Assembly: GCF_024169245.1 (NCBI RefSeq)
Contig: NZ_JALJWP010000001.1
Coordinates: 2,481,501 to 2,545,500, forward strand
Direction: 5' to 3'
Source: Pseudomonas koreensis
Lineage (GTDB): Bacteria; Pseudomonadota; Gammaproteobacteria; Pseudomonadales; Pseudomonadaceae
DNA length: 64,000 nt
Positions 8,570 to 18,406 of this stretch are shown piece after piece. Each line of letters starts with the position of its first letter. Positions within the stretch are counted from its first letter, which is position 1. The notes beneath the pieces were generated by a model. It was given only the letters and a program-made list of their open reading frames with translations. It was not told where the DNA came from and searched no databases. Made by a program: the position numbers and the translations under genes.

Positions 8570-10192
8570 GTGAAGAACTGGACGTTGCGCCAACGCATCT
8601 TGGCGAGCTTTGCGGTGATTATCGCCATCATGCTGTTGATGGTGGTGCTGTCCTATTCGCGGTTGCTGAAGATAGAGGCCAGTGAAAACAGCGTGCGCGA
8701 CGACGCCATCCCCGGTGTCTATTACAGCTCGATGATTCGCGGCGCGTGGGTCGACAGTTATTTGCAGACCCAGGAGCTGCTCGGCCTCAAGGAAGGCCAG
8801 GGCATTTCCAGCGAAGACGCGGCGGACTACAAGGCGTTCGAGGCGCGTCTGCAGGAGCAGATGGCCAACTATCGCAAAACCATGGCCACCGATGAAGACC
8901 GATCCGAATTCGCCCTGTTCGAGAAGTACCACGATACCTACATCCAGATTCAGGATGCGGTGCTGGACTTGCACAAGCGCAATCTGGAAGCCGATGCCAT
9001 CAAGCTGTTCAACGAAAAACTGACCCCGGCGTGGTACTCGGGGCGGATGAAACTCAACGACATCATCGGCGAAAACAAAGTCGTCGCTGATACCGCTATG
9101 GCCAACATCGACGACGCGGTCGGAACGGCCAAAGTCAGCATGGTCATTTCCCTGCTCGTCGCGGTACTGGCCGCCGGCCTCTGTGGTCTGCTGTTGATGC
9201 GCGCAATCATGGCGCCGATGAACCGCATCGTGACCATCCTCGACATCATGCGCACCGGCGACCTCAGTTCGCGCCTGAACCTTGATCGCAAGGATGAATT
9301 CGGTGCTGTCGAAACCGGCTTCAACGACATGATGACCGAGCTGACGTCACTGGTATCCCAGGCCCAACGTTCTTCGGTGCAGGTGACCACCTCGGTGACC
9401 GAGATCGCCGCTACCTCCAAGCAGCAACAAGCCACCGCCACCGAAACTGCAGCGACCACTACCGAAATCGGCGCAACCTCTCGCGAGATTGCCGCGACCT
9501 CGCGCGATCTGGTGCGCACCATGACCGAAGTGTCCACCGCTGCCGATCAGGCCTCGGTGCTCGCCGGCTCCGGCCAGCAAGGCCTGGCGCGCATGGAAGA
9601 CACCATGCACTCGGTAATGGGCGCGGCTGATCTGGTCAACGCCAAACTGGCGATCCTCAACGAGAAGGCCGGCAACATCAATCAGGTGGTGGTGACGATC
9701 GTCAAGGTCGCCGATCAGACCAACCTGCTGTCGCTCAACGCAGCGATCGAAGCCGAGAAGGCTGGCGAGTACGGTCGCGGTTTTGCCGTGGTCGCCACCG
9801 AAGTCCGGCGTCTGGCCGATCAGACCGCCGTGGCCACTTATGACATCGAGCAAATGGTCCGCGAGATCCAGTCGGCAGTGTCGGCCGGGGTGATGGGCAT
9901 GGACAAGTTTTCCGAAGAAGTGCGCCGGGGGATGTCGGAAGTGCAGCAGGTCGGCGAGCAGCTGTCGCAGATCATCCATCAGGTTCAGGCGCTGGCGCCA
10001 CGGGTGCTGATGGTCAACGAAGGCATGCAGGCCCAGGCCACCGGTGCCGAGCAGATCAATCATGCGCTGGTGCAGTTGGGCGATGCCAGCAGCCAGACCG
10101 TCGAATCGCTGCGTCAGGCCAGTTTCGCCATCGACGAACTGAGCCAGGTGGCCGTCGGCCTGCGCAGCGGCGTTTCGCGATTCAAAGTCTGA
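8570..10192 (+). CDS. wspA: WspA, surface-sensing methyl-accepting chemotaxis receptor
   Basis: 540 residues from GTG 8570, which has ACGAGG about 7 nt upstream; the open frame continues upstream to 8513 but without receptor-like sequence. A transmembrane segment at about residues 8-27 is followed by a periplasmic helical sensor region, a second membrane segment near 190-210 and a HAMP domain. A long methyl-accepting coiled coil follows, with the hairpin-tip signature NLLSLNAAIEAEKAGEYGRG. WspA senses surface contact and drives the WspE kinase. It is first in a seven-gene operon, and its stop overlaps the wspB start (TGATG). The identification rests on the receptor sequence and the complete wspB-R order downstream. 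Confidence 0.95.
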   Translation: MKNWTLRQRILASFAVIIAIMLLMVVLSYSRLLKIEASENSVRDDAIPGVYYSSMIRGAWVDSYLQTQELLGLKEGQGISSEDAADYKAFEARLQEQMANYRKTMATDEDRSEFALFEKYHDTYIQIQDAVLDLHKRNLEADAIKLFNEKLTPAWYSGRMKLNDIIGENKVVADTAMANIDDAVGTAKVSMVISLLVAVLAAGLCGLLLMRAIMAPMNRIVTILDIMRTGDLSSRLNLDRKDEFGAVETGFNDMMTELTSLVSQAQRSSVQVTTSVTEIAATSKQQQATATETAATTTEIGATSREIAATSRDLVRTMTEVSTAADQASVLAGSGQQGLARMEDTMHSVMGAADLVNAKLAILNEKAGNINQVVVTIVKVADQTNLLSLNAAIEAEKAGEYGRGFAVVATEVRRLADQTAVATYDIEQMVREIQSAVSAGVMGMDKFSEEVRRGMSEVQQVGEQLSQIIHQVQALAPRVLMVNEGMQAQATGAEQINHALVQLGDASSQTVESLRQASFAIDELSQVAVGLRSGVSRFKV

Positions 10193-10728
10193 TGAGCGAA
10201 ATCATCGCCAAACGTGGCACCGCGCCTGTGGCGAAGCAGGCGCTGTTTTTGCTGTTTCGCATCGGCAGCGAACGCTACGCCCTGCGCGCTACTGAAGTGG
10301 CCGAAGTGCTGCCGCGCCTGCCATTGAAGCCGATTGCGCAAGCGCCGCATTGGGTGGCTGGGGTGTTCGCCTATCGCGGCGCGGTGGTGCCGGTGATCGA
10401 TCTCAGCGCGCTGACTTTTGGCCAGCCCGCCGAGGCGCGTACCAGCACGCGGCTGGTGCTGGTCAATTACCAGCCGGACGACTCGCAGCGAATGCAATGG
10501 CTCGGACTGATTCTCGAGCAGGCCACCGATACGCTGCGCTGTCATCCACAAGACTTCCAGCCTTACGGGCTCGACAACCGCGCGGCGCCGTACCTCGGCC
10601 CGGTGCGCGAAGATGCGCAGGGCTTGCTGCAATGGGTGCGGGTCAATGACCTGCTAGATGACGCCGTGCGCAGCTTGCTGTTCCCCGATCCGCCGCGCGA
10701 TCCGGCGCAGCTTGAGGCGCTGCCATGA
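10192..10728 (+). CDS. wspB: WspB, CheW-like coupling protein
   Basis: 178 residues forming a single CheW domain: FLLFRIGSERYALRATEVAE at the N-terminus, PHWVAGVFAYRGAVVPVIDL in the middle. It couples receptor WspA to kinase WspE at the membrane array. The start shares one base with the wspA stop (TGATG) and the stop overlaps wspC by 4 nt, so stoichiometry is probably set by coupled translation. A second CheW protein, WspD, is encoded two genes on. Confidence 0.94.
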   Translation: MSEIIAKRGTAPVAKQALFLLFRIGSERYALRATEVAEVLPRLPLKPIAQAPHWVAGVFAYRGAVVPVIDLSALTFGQPAEARTSTRLVLVNYQPDDSQRMQWLGLILEQATDTLRCHPQDFQPYGLDNRAAPYLGPVREDAQGLLQWVRVNDLLDDAVRSLLFPDPPRDPAQLEALP

Positions 10729-11996
10729 ATGGTGATCAGCGCTTTTTCGATTTCCTCAAGGAACGCATCGGCCTCGATGTCGCCTCGGTGGGGGCGGCGA
10801 TCATCGAGCGTGCCGTGCGCCAGCGCACCACGCTGTCCCAGGCTGCCCATGCCGACGAATACTGGCAACTGTTGCAAAGCTCCCGGGATGAGCAGCAGGC
10901 GCTGATCGAAGCGGTGATCGTCCCGGAGACGTGGTTTTTCCGTTACCCGGAATCCTTCGCTACCTTGGGCAAACTGGCCCGCCAGCGTCTCGCCGAACTG
11001 AACAACATGCGCGCATTGCGCATCCTCAGCCTGCCGTGCTCGACCGGTGAAGAACCCTATTCGATCGCCATGGCCTTGCTCGATGCCGGGCTCAAACCGC
11101 ATCAGTTCAAGGTCGACGGCATGGACATCAGCCCGCTGTCGGTGGACAAGGCGCGCCGCGCTGTCTACGGCAAGAATTCGTTTCGCGGGCAGGATCTGCA
11201 GTTTCGCGAGCGGCATTTCATGCCTGAGCAGGATGGCCACCGGGTCAACGAATACGTTCGTGAACAAGTGCGCTGGCAGGTCGGCAATGTGCTCGATCCG
11301 GCGCTGTTGGCCAGCGAGCCTGCATTCGATTTCGTGTTCTGCCGCAACCTGCTGATCTACTTCGACCAACCGACCCAGAAGCAGGTGTTCGAAGTGCTCA
11401 AGCGCCTGACCCATGTCGACGGCGTGCTGTTTATCGGCCCGGCGGAGGGCAGCCTGCTTGGGCGCTTGGGCATGCGCTCGATCGGTATCGCGCAGTCGTT
11501 TGCCTTCAGCCGTCACAGCGAGCCGCACCCCGAACCGCTGCCGACGCCCAAACCGCTCGCCGTGCCGGTCAGCCAACCACTGCGCAGCACGCCGCCAGCG
11601 CCAGTGCGCAGCCGTCCGTTTGCCGCCGTGACCGCTTTGCCAGTGACGAAAAAAACCGCCGACCCGGACGCCGCGACATTGCTGGCGCAGATTGCTGCAC
11701 TGGCCAACGAAGGCAAAAGCGCCGAGGCCCGTGCCGCGTGCGAACAGTATCTGCGCAGTCATGAACCGGTGGCGCAGGTGTTCTACTGGCTCGGCCTGCT
11801 CAGCGATGTCGCCGGGCTGAGCCTCGAAGCCCAGGGTTATTACCGCAAGGCCTTGTACCTCGAACCGCAACACCCCGAAGCGCTGATGCACCTGGCCGCG
11901 TTGCTGCAGGCCCAGGGCGACTCGGCGGGTGCCCGACGATTGCAGGAGCGCGCCGCCCGCAGCGGGCGCACCGCCGACAGTGAGCGTAAACGATGA
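10725..11996 (+). CDS. wspC: WspC, CheR-type receptor methyltransferase with TPR tail
   Basis: 423 residues. The N-terminal CheR domain shows PETWFFRYPESF, the SAM-binding LSLPCSTGEEPYSIAMALL and the FVFCRNLLIYFDQPTQ motif. A proline-rich linker (about 265-315) follows, then a C-terminal helical region with TPR-like repeats (AQVFYWLGLLSDVAG, QGYYRKALYLEPQHPEALM). It methylates glutamates of WspA using S-adenosylmethionine, which raises signalling and is opposed by WspF. The gene overlaps both neighbours by ATGA. Confidence 0.95.
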   Translation: MNGDQRFFDFLKERIGLDVASVGAAIIERAVRQRTTLSQAAHADEYWQLLQSSRDEQQALIEAVIVPETWFFRYPESFATLGKLARQRLAELNNMRALRILSLPCSTGEEPYSIAMALLDAGLKPHQFKVDGMDISPLSVDKARRAVYGKNSFRGQDLQFRERHFMPEQDGHRVNEYVREQVRWQVGNVLDPALLASEPAFDFVFCRNLLIYFDQPTQKQVFEVLKRLTHVDGVLFIGPAEGSLLGRLGMRSIGIAQSFAFSRHSEPHPEPLPTPKPLAVPVSQPLRSTPPAPVRSRPFAAVTALPVTKKTADPDAATLLAQIAALANEGKSAEARAACEQYLRSHEPVAQVFYWLGLLSDVAGLSLEAQGYYRKALYLEPQHPEALMHLAALLQAQGDSAGARRLQERAARSGRTADSERKR

Positions 11997-12676
11997 ACGG
12001 GTCCGACACCTTGAACGTCACCCACGAAGACGCCCAGGCGATAGACGATTGCTGGAACCGCATCGGCATCCACGGCGACAAGTCCTGCCCGTTGCTGGAA
12101 GAGCACATCCATTGCCGCAACTGCTCGGTGTATTCCGCCGCCGCCACGCGCCTGCTCGACCGCTATTCGTTGCAGCAGGACCAGCGCGACGCGGTGGTCA
12201 GCAAGGTCGAAACCGACGTCAAGACCCGCTCTTTGCTGATGTTCCGTCTCGGCGAGGAATGGCTCGGACTGGCGACGCGCAGCCTCGTTGAAGTCGCGCC
12301 GCTGCAGGCGATTCATTCGCTGCCGCACCAGCGCTCGCGCGCCTTGCTCGGCGTGGCCAACGTGCGTGGCGCACTGGTCGCGTGCCTGTCGCTGGTGGAA
12401 TTGCTTGACCTTGACGGCAGCGTTGCGCCGGTCGGCGGCGGACGAGTCATGCCGCGCATGCTGATCATCGCCGCACACGGCGGGCCAGTGGTGGTGCCGG
12501 TGGATGAGGTGGACGGCATCCATGCCATCGACGAACGCATCCTCGATGCCGCGTCGCAGCCCGGTGCGCAGACCAGTGCCAGGTACACCCGTGGCGTTCT
12601 GCAATATCGCGGTCGCAGCCTGCGCTGGCTGGACGAAGAACAGTTGTTGTCCGCCGTGACCCGGAGCCTGACATGA
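11993..12676 (+). CDS. wspD: WspD, second CheW-like coupling protein
   Basis: 227 residues. A short N-terminal extension contains several cysteines (KSCPLLEEHIHCRNCSVYS), followed by a CheW domain (LMFRLGEEWLGLATRSLVEV, LLGVANVRGALVACLSLVEL). It bridges WspA and WspE, and the extension distinguishes it from WspB. ATGA overlaps exist at both ends. The His/Cys pattern of the extension recalls a metal or redox site, but this is only suggestive. Confidence 0.93.
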   Translation: MNGSDTLNVTHEDAQAIDDCWNRIGIHGDKSCPLLEEHIHCRNCSVYSAAATRLLDRYSLQQDQRDAVVSKVETDVKTRSLLMFRLGEEWLGLATRSLVEVAPLQAIHSLPHQRSRALLGVANVRGALVACLSLVELLDLDGSVAPVGGGRVMPRMLIIAAHGGPVVVPVDEVDGIHAIDERILDAASQPGAQTSARYTRGVLQYRGRSLRWLDEEQLLSAVTRSLT

Positions 12677-14943
12677 CCCCCGAGCAAATGCGCGACGCCT
12701 CTCTGCTCGAACTGTTCAGCCTCGAAGCCGAGGCCCAGACTCAAGTGCTCAGCGCCGGGCTGCTGGCGCTGGAACGCAATCCGACCCAGGCCGATCAACT
12801 GGAGTCGTGCATGCGCGCGGCGCATTCGCTCAAGGGCGCGACGCGGATCGTTGGTATCGACAGCGGCGTCAGCGTCGCCCACGTCATGGAGGATTGCCTG
12901 GTCAGCGCGCAGGAGGGCCGATTATTGCTGCGCCCCGAACACATCGACGCGTTGTTGCAGGGCACCGACCTGCTAATGCGCATCGCCACGCCGGCCAACG
13001 CGCCGCAACCCACCGACATTGAAGCCTATGTGGCGTTGATGGGGCGTCTGCTCGATCCGTCGGCACCTGCCGCTGTGGTTGCCACGCCGCCGATGGCCGA
13101 GTTGCAGATCGAGCCAGCTCCAACAACATCTGCACCGATTGTTGACGAGCCCGCCGAGCCGACTCCGCGCCCAAACAAACGAACCACCGAAGGCGGCGAA
13201 CGCGTCTTGCGCGTCACCGCCGAACGCCTGAACAGCCTGCTCGATTTGTCGAGTAAATCGCTGGTGGAAACCCAGCGGCTGAAACCTCACCTGGCGACCA
13301 TGCAGCGGCTCAAACGCATGCAGAATAACGGCCTGCGCGCCTTGGAAAACCTCAACGTTCACCTGAAAGAACATGCGCTGAGCCCGGAAGCTCTGGAGGC
13401 GCTGGAAGATGCGCGACGCCTGCTCGCCGAGTCGCAGCAACTGCTCAGCGAGAAAAACGCCGAACTCGACGAGTTCGCCTGGCAAGCCAGTCAGCGCGCG
13501 CAAGTGCTCTACGACACCGCGCTGGCCTGCCGCATGCGCCCCTTCGCCGACGTATTGGGCGGACAGGCGCGCATGGTTCGCGACCTCGGTCGCAGCCTCG
13601 GCAAACAAGTGCGCCTGGAGATCGAAGGCGAGAAAACCCAGGTCGATCGTGACGTGCTGGAGAAGCTCGAAGCGCCGCTCACGCATCTGCTGCGCAACGC
13701 CGTCGATCACGGCATCGAAACCCCGGAACAACGCCTGCTCAAGGGCAAGCCCGAAGAGGGTCTGATCCGCCTGCGCGCCTCCCATCAGGCCGGGCTGCTG
13801 GTGCTGGAATTGAGCGATGACGGCAATGGCGTCGATCTGGAGAAAGTCCGCCGCAGCATCGTCGAGCGGCAGTTATCCCCAGCCGAAACCGCAGCGCAAT
13901 TGAGCGAAGAGGAGCTGCTGACATTCCTGTTTCTGCCGGGTTTCAGCTTGCGTGACAAAGTCACCGAAGTGTCCGGCCGCGGCGTCGGTCTGGACGCTGT
14001 TCAGCACATGGTTCGCCAATTGCGTGGGGCCGTGGTGCTGGAACAGACGGCGGGCGAGGGCAGCCGTTTCCACCTGGAGGTACCGCTGACCTTGTCGGTG
14101 GTGCGCAGCCTCGTGGTGGAGGTCGGCGAAGAAGCCTATGCGTTCCCGCTCGCGCACATCGAACGCATGTGCGATCTGGCCCCCGAAGACATCGTGCAGG
14201 TCGAAGGTCGCCAGCATTTCTGGCACGAGGGCCGCCATGTCGGCCTGGTGGCGGCGAGTCAGTTGCTCAATCGCCCGGCCAGTCAGAACGCTGGCGCTAC
14301 CCTCAAAGTCGTGGTGATCCGCGAGCGCGAGGCAATCTACGGCGTGGCGGTCGAGCGTTTCGTCGGTGAGCGCACGCTGGTGGTGTTGCCGCTGGATGAG
14401 CGTCTGGGCAAGGTTCAGGACATTTCCGCCGGGGCCCTGCTCGATGATGGTTCGGTGGTGCTGATCGTCGATGTCGAAGACATGCTGCGTTCGGTGGACA
14501 AGCTGCTCAATACCGGGCGTCTGGAGCGCATTGCTCGCCACGGCAACCAGGCCGCAGAAGCGGCGCGCAAACGGGTACTGGTGGTCGACGATTCGCTGAC
14601 CGTGCGCGAGCTGCAACGCAAACTGCTGCTCAATCGCGGCTACGACGTCGCGGTGGCGGTGGACGGCATGGACGGCTGGAACGCGCTGCGTTCGGAGAAC
14701 TTCGATCTGCTGATCACCGACATCGACATGCCGCGCATGGACGGCATCGAGCTGGTCACCCTGTTGCGCCGCGACAACCGTCTGCAATCGCTGCCGGTGA
14801 TGGTCGTGTCGTACAAGGATCGCGAAGAAGACCGCCGCCGTGGACTGGACGCCGGCGCCGACTATTATCTAGCCAAAGCCAGTTTTCATGACGACGCCCT
14901 GCTCGATGCAGTGGTCGAGCTCATTGGGGGAGCGCGGGCATGA
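12673..14943 (+). CDS. wspE: WspE, hybrid CheA-type histidine kinase/response regulator
   Basis: 756 residues. An N-terminal Hpt domain carries the phosphorylated histidine in AAHSLKGATRIVG (His51). A dimerisation/HATPase core has HLLRNAVDHGIETPEQR (N box) and SDDGNGVD. A CheW-like regulatory domain (ERMCDLAPEDIVQVEGRQHF) precedes a C-terminal receiver domain with VLVVDDSLTVRELQRKLL and the acceptor Asp in LLITDIDMPRMDG. It autophosphorylates when WspA signals and passes phosphate to WspR (output) and WspF (adaptation). Confidence 0.96.
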   Translation: MTPEQMRDASLLELFSLEAEAQTQVLSAGLLALERNPTQADQLESCMRAAHSLKGATRIVGIDSGVSVAHVMEDCLVSAQEGRLLLRPEHIDALLQGTDLLMRIATPANAPQPTDIEAYVALMGRLLDPSAPAAVVATPPMAELQIEPAPTTSAPIVDEPAEPTPRPNKRTTEGGERVLRVTAERLNSLLDLSSKSLVETQRLKPHLATMQRLKRMQNNGLRALENLNVHLKEHALSPEALEALEDARRLLAESQQLLSEKNAELDEFAWQASQRAQVLYDTALACRMRPFADVLGGQARMVRDLGRSLGKQVRLEIEGEKTQVDRDVLEKLEAPLTHLLRNAVDHGIETPEQRLLKGKPEEGLIRLRASHQAGLLVLELSDDGNGVDLEKVRRSIVERQLSPAETAAQLSEEELLTFLFLPGFSLRDKVTEVSGRGVGLDAVQHMVRQLRGAVVLEQTAGEGSRFHLEVPLTLSVVRSLVVEVGEEAYAFPLAHIERMCDLAPEDIVQVEGRQHFWHEGRHVGLVAASQLLNRPASQNAGATLKVVVIREREAIYGVAVERFVGERTLVVLPLDERLGKVQDISAGALLDDGSVVLIVDVEDMLRSVDKLLNTGRLERIARHGNQAAEAARKRVLVVDDSLTVRELQRKLLLNRGYDVAVAVDGMDGWNALRSENFDLLITDIDMPRMDGIELVTLLRRDNRLQSLPVMVVSYKDREEDRRRGLDAGADYYLAKASFHDDALLDAVVELIGGARA

Positions 14944-15950
14944 GGATCGCAATCGTCAACGACATGCCCCTGGCGGTGGAGGCCTTGCGCCGAGCGCTGG
15001 CTTTCGAGCCGGCGCATCAGGTGATCTGGGTTGCCGGCAACGGCGCCGAGGCGGTGCAACGCTGCGCCGAAAACACCCCGGACCTGATTCTGATGGACTT
15101 GATCATGCCGATCATGGACGGCGTCGAAGCCACGCGGCGGATCATGGCCGAGACGCCGTGTGCAATCGTCATCGTGACGGTGGATCGTCAGCAGAATGTG
15201 CACCGCGTGTTCGAGGCCATGGGCCACGGCGCGCTGGACGTGGTCGATACCCCGGCGATCGGCGCCGGCAATGCTCAGGAGGCGGCGGCGCCGTTACTGC
15301 GCAAGATACTCAACATCGGCTGGCTGATCGGCGACAAGGCGCCGCGTTCGCGCCCCACGCCGAGTTCGCCGCGCAGTTCGCCGTCACGCCAGCGGCTGGT
15401 GGCGATCGGTTCGTCTGCGGGTGGGCCGGCGGCGCTGGAGGTTTTGCTCAAAGGCCTGCCGAAGGATTTTTCCGCGGCGATCGTACTGGTGCAGCATGTC
15501 GATCAGGTGTTCGCCTCCGGCATGGCCGAATGGCTGGCCAGCGCCAGCGGCCTCGATGTGCGTCTGGCCCGTGAAGGCGAGCCGCCGCAGAGTGGCGCAG
15601 TGTTGCTGGCCGGGACCAATCACCATATTCGCCTGTTGAAAAACGGCACGCTGGCCTACACCGCCGAACCGGTCAACGAGATCTACCGGCCCTCGATCGA
15701 CGTATTTTTCGAGAGCGTGGCCAGTTACTGGAACGGTGACGCCGTCGGGGTTTTATTGACCGGGATGGGGCGCGATGGTGCGCAAGGGCTTAAGCTCATG
15801 CGCCAGCAGGGTTATTTGACCATCGCCCAGGATCAGCACAGCAGTGCGGTGTACGGCATGCCCAAGGCTGCCGCGGCGATCGATGCCGCGGTGGAAATCC
15901 GCCCGCTGGAAAAGATAGCGCCACGATTGCTGGAGATTTTCCCCAAATGA
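14940..15950 (+). CDS. wspF: WspF, CheB-type methylesterase
   Basis: 336 residues. The N-terminal receiver has NDMP near the start and the acceptor in LILMDLIMPIMDG (Asp53). The C-terminal CheB esterase has the catalytic serine in GSSAGGPAALE, the histidine in VLVQHVDQVF and the aspartate in LLTGMGRDGAQGL. It removes methyl groups from WspA and so dampens c-di-GMP output. Loss of WspF function is the classic route to wrinkly-spreader morphotypes. The frame here is intact, so the sequenced strain is not a wspF null by truncation. Confidence 0.96.
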   Translation: MRIAIVNDMPLAVEALRRALAFEPAHQVIWVAGNGAEAVQRCAENTPDLILMDLIMPIMDGVEATRRIMAETPCAIVIVTVDRQQNVHRVFEAMGHGALDVVDTPAIGAGNAQEAAAPLLRKILNIGWLIGDKAPRSRPTPSSPRSSPSRQRLVAIGSSAGGPAALEVLLKGLPKDFSAAIVLVQHVDQVFASGMAEWLASASGLDVRLAREGEPPQSGAVLLAGTNHHIRLLKNGTLAYTAEPVNEIYRPSIDVFFESVASYWNGDAVGVLLTGMGRDGAQGLKLMRQQGYLTIAQDQHSSAVYGMPKAAAAIDAAVEIRPLEKIAPRLLEIFPK

Positions 15951-15998
15951 ACAGGTTGATCGGCAATCCAGGCCCCCGCAGTACTCAGGTGACCGCTC

Positions 15999-17000
15999 AT
16001 GAATGATTTACAGATCGACGACATTAAAACCGACGAGAACGCCGCTATGGTGTTGTTGGTGGATGATCAGGCGATGATCGGCGAAGCGGTGCGCCGTGGG
16101 CTGTCGGATCAGGAAAACATCGACTTCCATTTCTGCTCCGACCCGCAGCAGGCCATCGCCCAGGCGGTGCGGATCAAACCGACGGTGATCCTCCAGGACC
16201 TGGTGATGCCCGGCCTCGATGGCCTGAGCCTGGTGCGTGAATACCGCAATCACCCGGCAACCAAGGACATCCCGATCATCGTCCTCTCGACCAAGGAAGA
16301 CCCGCTGATCAAGAGCGCGGCGTTCTCTGCCGGTGCCAACGATTATCTGGTGAAGCTGCCGGACACCATCGAACTGGTTGCGCGGATCCGCTACCACTCG
16401 CGTTCCTATATGACCCTCCTGCAGCGCGACGCGGCGTATCGCGCGCTGCGGGTCAGCCAGCAGCAATTGCTCGACACCAATCTGGTGCTGCAACGGCTGA
16501 TGAACTCCGACGGCCTGACGGGCCTGTCCAACCGCCGCCACTTTGACGAGTACCTTGAACTGGAGTGGCGCCGTTCGCTGCGCGATCAGACGCAGCTGTC
16601 ATTGCTGATGATCGACGTCGATTACTTCAAGTCGTACAACGACAGTTTTGGCCACGTGGAAGGCGACGAAGCGTTGCGCAAGGTTGCCACGGCGATCCGC
16701 GAGGCCAGCGCGCGACCGTCGGATCTGCCGGCGCGTTATGGCGGCGAGGAGTTTGTGCTGGTCCTGCCGAACACCTCACCGGGCGGCGCGCGGCTGTTGG
16801 CGGAGAAGCTGCGCCAGACCGTGGCGGCGCTGAAGATCCCGCATAACACACCGGCCGAAGGCTCCAGTCTGACCATCAGCATCGGTCTGGCGACCATGGT
16901 GCCGCAGGCGGGGAGTGATTGCCGGCTGCTGATTTCGGCGGCGGATCGCGGCTTGTATCTGGCGAAGAACAATGGACGCAATCAGGTCGGGATCGAATAG
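15999..17000 (+). CDS. wspR: WspR, response regulator diguanylate cyclase
   Basis: 333 residues. The receiver domain has the acceptor Asp67 in [14 protein letters not shown] helical linker follows, then a GGDEF domain with the active signature RYGGEEF and an allosteric inhibition site RPSD five residues before it. It converts two GTP to c-di-GMP when phosphorylated by WspE, promoting cellulose/exopolysaccharide production and biofilm. It is separated from wspF by 48 nt (the only real gap in the operon) and has its own SD, AGGTGA. A REP hairpin follows the stop directly. Confidence 0.96.
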   Translation: MNDLQIDDIKTDENAAMVLLVDDQAMIGEAVRRGLSDQENIDFHFCSDPQQAIAQAVRIKPTVILQDLVMPGLDGLSLVREYRNHPATKDIPIIVLSTKEDPLIKSAAFSAGANDYLVKLPDTIELVARIRYHSRSYMTLLQRDAAYRALRVSQQQLLDTNLVLQRLMNSDGLTGLSNRRHFDEYLELEWRRSLRDQTQLSLLMIDVDYFKSYNDSFGHVEGDEALRKVATAIREASARPSDLPARYGGEEFVLVLPNTSPGGARLLAEKLRQTVAALKIPHNTPAEGSSLTISIGLATMVPQAGSDCRLLISAADRGLYLAKNNGRNQVGIE

Positions 17001-17012
17001 CCCGCGATCCTG

Positions 17013-17088
17013 GTAGGAGCTGCCGAAGGCTGCGATCTTTTGATCTTGAAAGCAAAATCAAAAGATCGCAGCCTTCGGCAGCTCCTAC
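17013..17088. repeat. Long inverted repeat, family B (GTAGGAGCTGCCGAAGG)
   Basis: Perfect 32-bp arms (17013-17044 and 17057-17088) around a 12-nt loop. The same family recurs at 20761, 48662 and 55821. It lies 13 nt after wspR and would form a very stable RNA hairpin, which may act as a 3' end for the wsp transcript. Confidence 0.85.
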
Positions 17089-17201
17089 AGTGAGAATGTG
17101 TCAAGTGAATCACCCCCACACCCGCCACACGGGCTGCCGCGACAGCCTGTTTACGTTATACTCGCCGGCTTTCAAAAGTTCGCCAACGAGTGCTGCCCGT
17201 C

Positions 17202-18297
17202 ATGGAAATTAACCCGATCCTGAACACCATCAAGGACCTGTCCGAGCGCTCCGAAACTATTCGGGGGTATCTTTGACTACGATCAAAAGCATGAGCGTCT
17301 GACCGAAGTCAATCGCGAGCTTGAAGATCCGAGTGTCTGGAACAAACCTGAATACGCCCAGGAACTGGGCCGCGAGCGTGCCGCGCTGGCGCAGATCGTC
17401 GACACCCTCGACGAACTGAACGGCGGTCTGGCCGATTGCCGTGACCTGCTGGACATGGCCGTCGAAGAGAACGACGAAGGCGCAGTGGGCGATGTCGTCG
17501 CCGAGCTGGCCCGTCTCGAGGAAAATCTGGCCAAGCTGGAATTCCGCCGCATGTTCAGCCATGAAATGGACCCGAACAACGCCTACCTGGACATCCAGGC
17601 CGGCTCCGGCGGTACCGAAGCGCAGGACTGGGCCAACATCCTGCTGCGCATGTACCTGCGCTGGGCCGACAAACGCGGTTTCGACGCGACCATCATGGAA
17701 CTGTCCGCCGGCGAAGTCGCCGGGATCAAGGGCGCGACCGTGCACATCAAGGGCGAATACGCCTTTGGCTGGCTGCGTACCGAGATTGGCGTGCACCGTC
17801 TGGTGCGCAAGAGCCCGTTCGACTCCGGCAACCGTCGCCACACTTCGTTCTCCGCCGTTTTCGTCTCGCCAGAGATCGATGACAAGGTGGAAATCGAAAT
17901 CAACCCGGCAGACCTGCGGATCGACACCTATCGTTCCTCCGGTGCCGGTGGTCAGCACGTAAACACCACCGACTCGGCCGTACGTATCACCCACGTACCG
18001 ACCAACACCGTGGTCAGCTGCCAGAACGAACGTTCCCAGCACGCCAACAAGGACACCGCGATGAAAATGCTGCGGGCCAAGTTGTACGAGCAGGAAATGC
18101 AGAAGCGCAACGCCGCCTCGCAAGCGCTGGAAGACACCAAGTCGGACATCGGCTGGGGTCACCAGATCCGCTCTTACGTGCTCGATGCCTCGCGGATCAA
18201 GGATCTGCGGACCAACATCGAACGCAGCGATTGCGACAAGGTGCTCGATGGCGACATCGATGAGTACCTGGAAGCCAGCCTGAAATCGGGCCTGTAA
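17202..18297 (+). CDS. prfB: Peptide chain release factor 2 with programmed +1 frameshift
   Basis: The ATG at 17202 begins [20 protein letters not shown], and codon 25 is an in-frame TGA (17274-17276) after CTT. The slippery CTTTGA is preceded by the SD-like CGGGGG, the standard RF2 autoregulatory frameshift; reading then continues in the +1 frame from GAC at 17275. The product is 364 residues, the normal RF2 length. It contains the peptidyl-tRNA hydrolysis motif [18 protein letters not shown]2 recognises UGA and UAA, so low RF2 favours the shift. The gene lies upstream of lysS in the same order as in P. aeruginosa. A caller that ignores the shift would report only the part starting near 17455. 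Confidence 0.97.
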
Positions 18298-18332
18298 CAG
18301 ACGCCAACACAGGATCGAGCGATTCGATCCCT

Positions 18333-18377
18333 GTAGGAGCCAGCCTGCTGGCGATCCCCGGGCCGCAGGGCCCGGGG
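18333..18377. repeat. REP-like half element followed by GC-rich hairpin
   Basis: GTAGGAGCCAGCCTGCTGGCGA (a variant REP core) is followed directly by a perfect stem CCCCGGGCC / GGCCCGGGG (18356-18364, 18369-18377). It lies between prfB and lysS. The hairpin has no T-run, so it is more likely an attenuating or stabilising structure than a strong terminator. Confidence 0.6.
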
Positions 18378-18406
18378 GCAACGAACCTGATGGAATACTT
18401 AAAGAC

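Noticed and set aside
10563..11891. 442-codon minus-strand frame opposite wspC
   Set aside because: Arises from codon-position GC bias; no family resemblance and it opposes an intact chemotaxis methyltransferase.
17271..17277. prfB as a pseudogene because of the in-frame TGA
   Set aside because: The stop sits in the conserved RF2 frameshift context and the downstream frame is intact.
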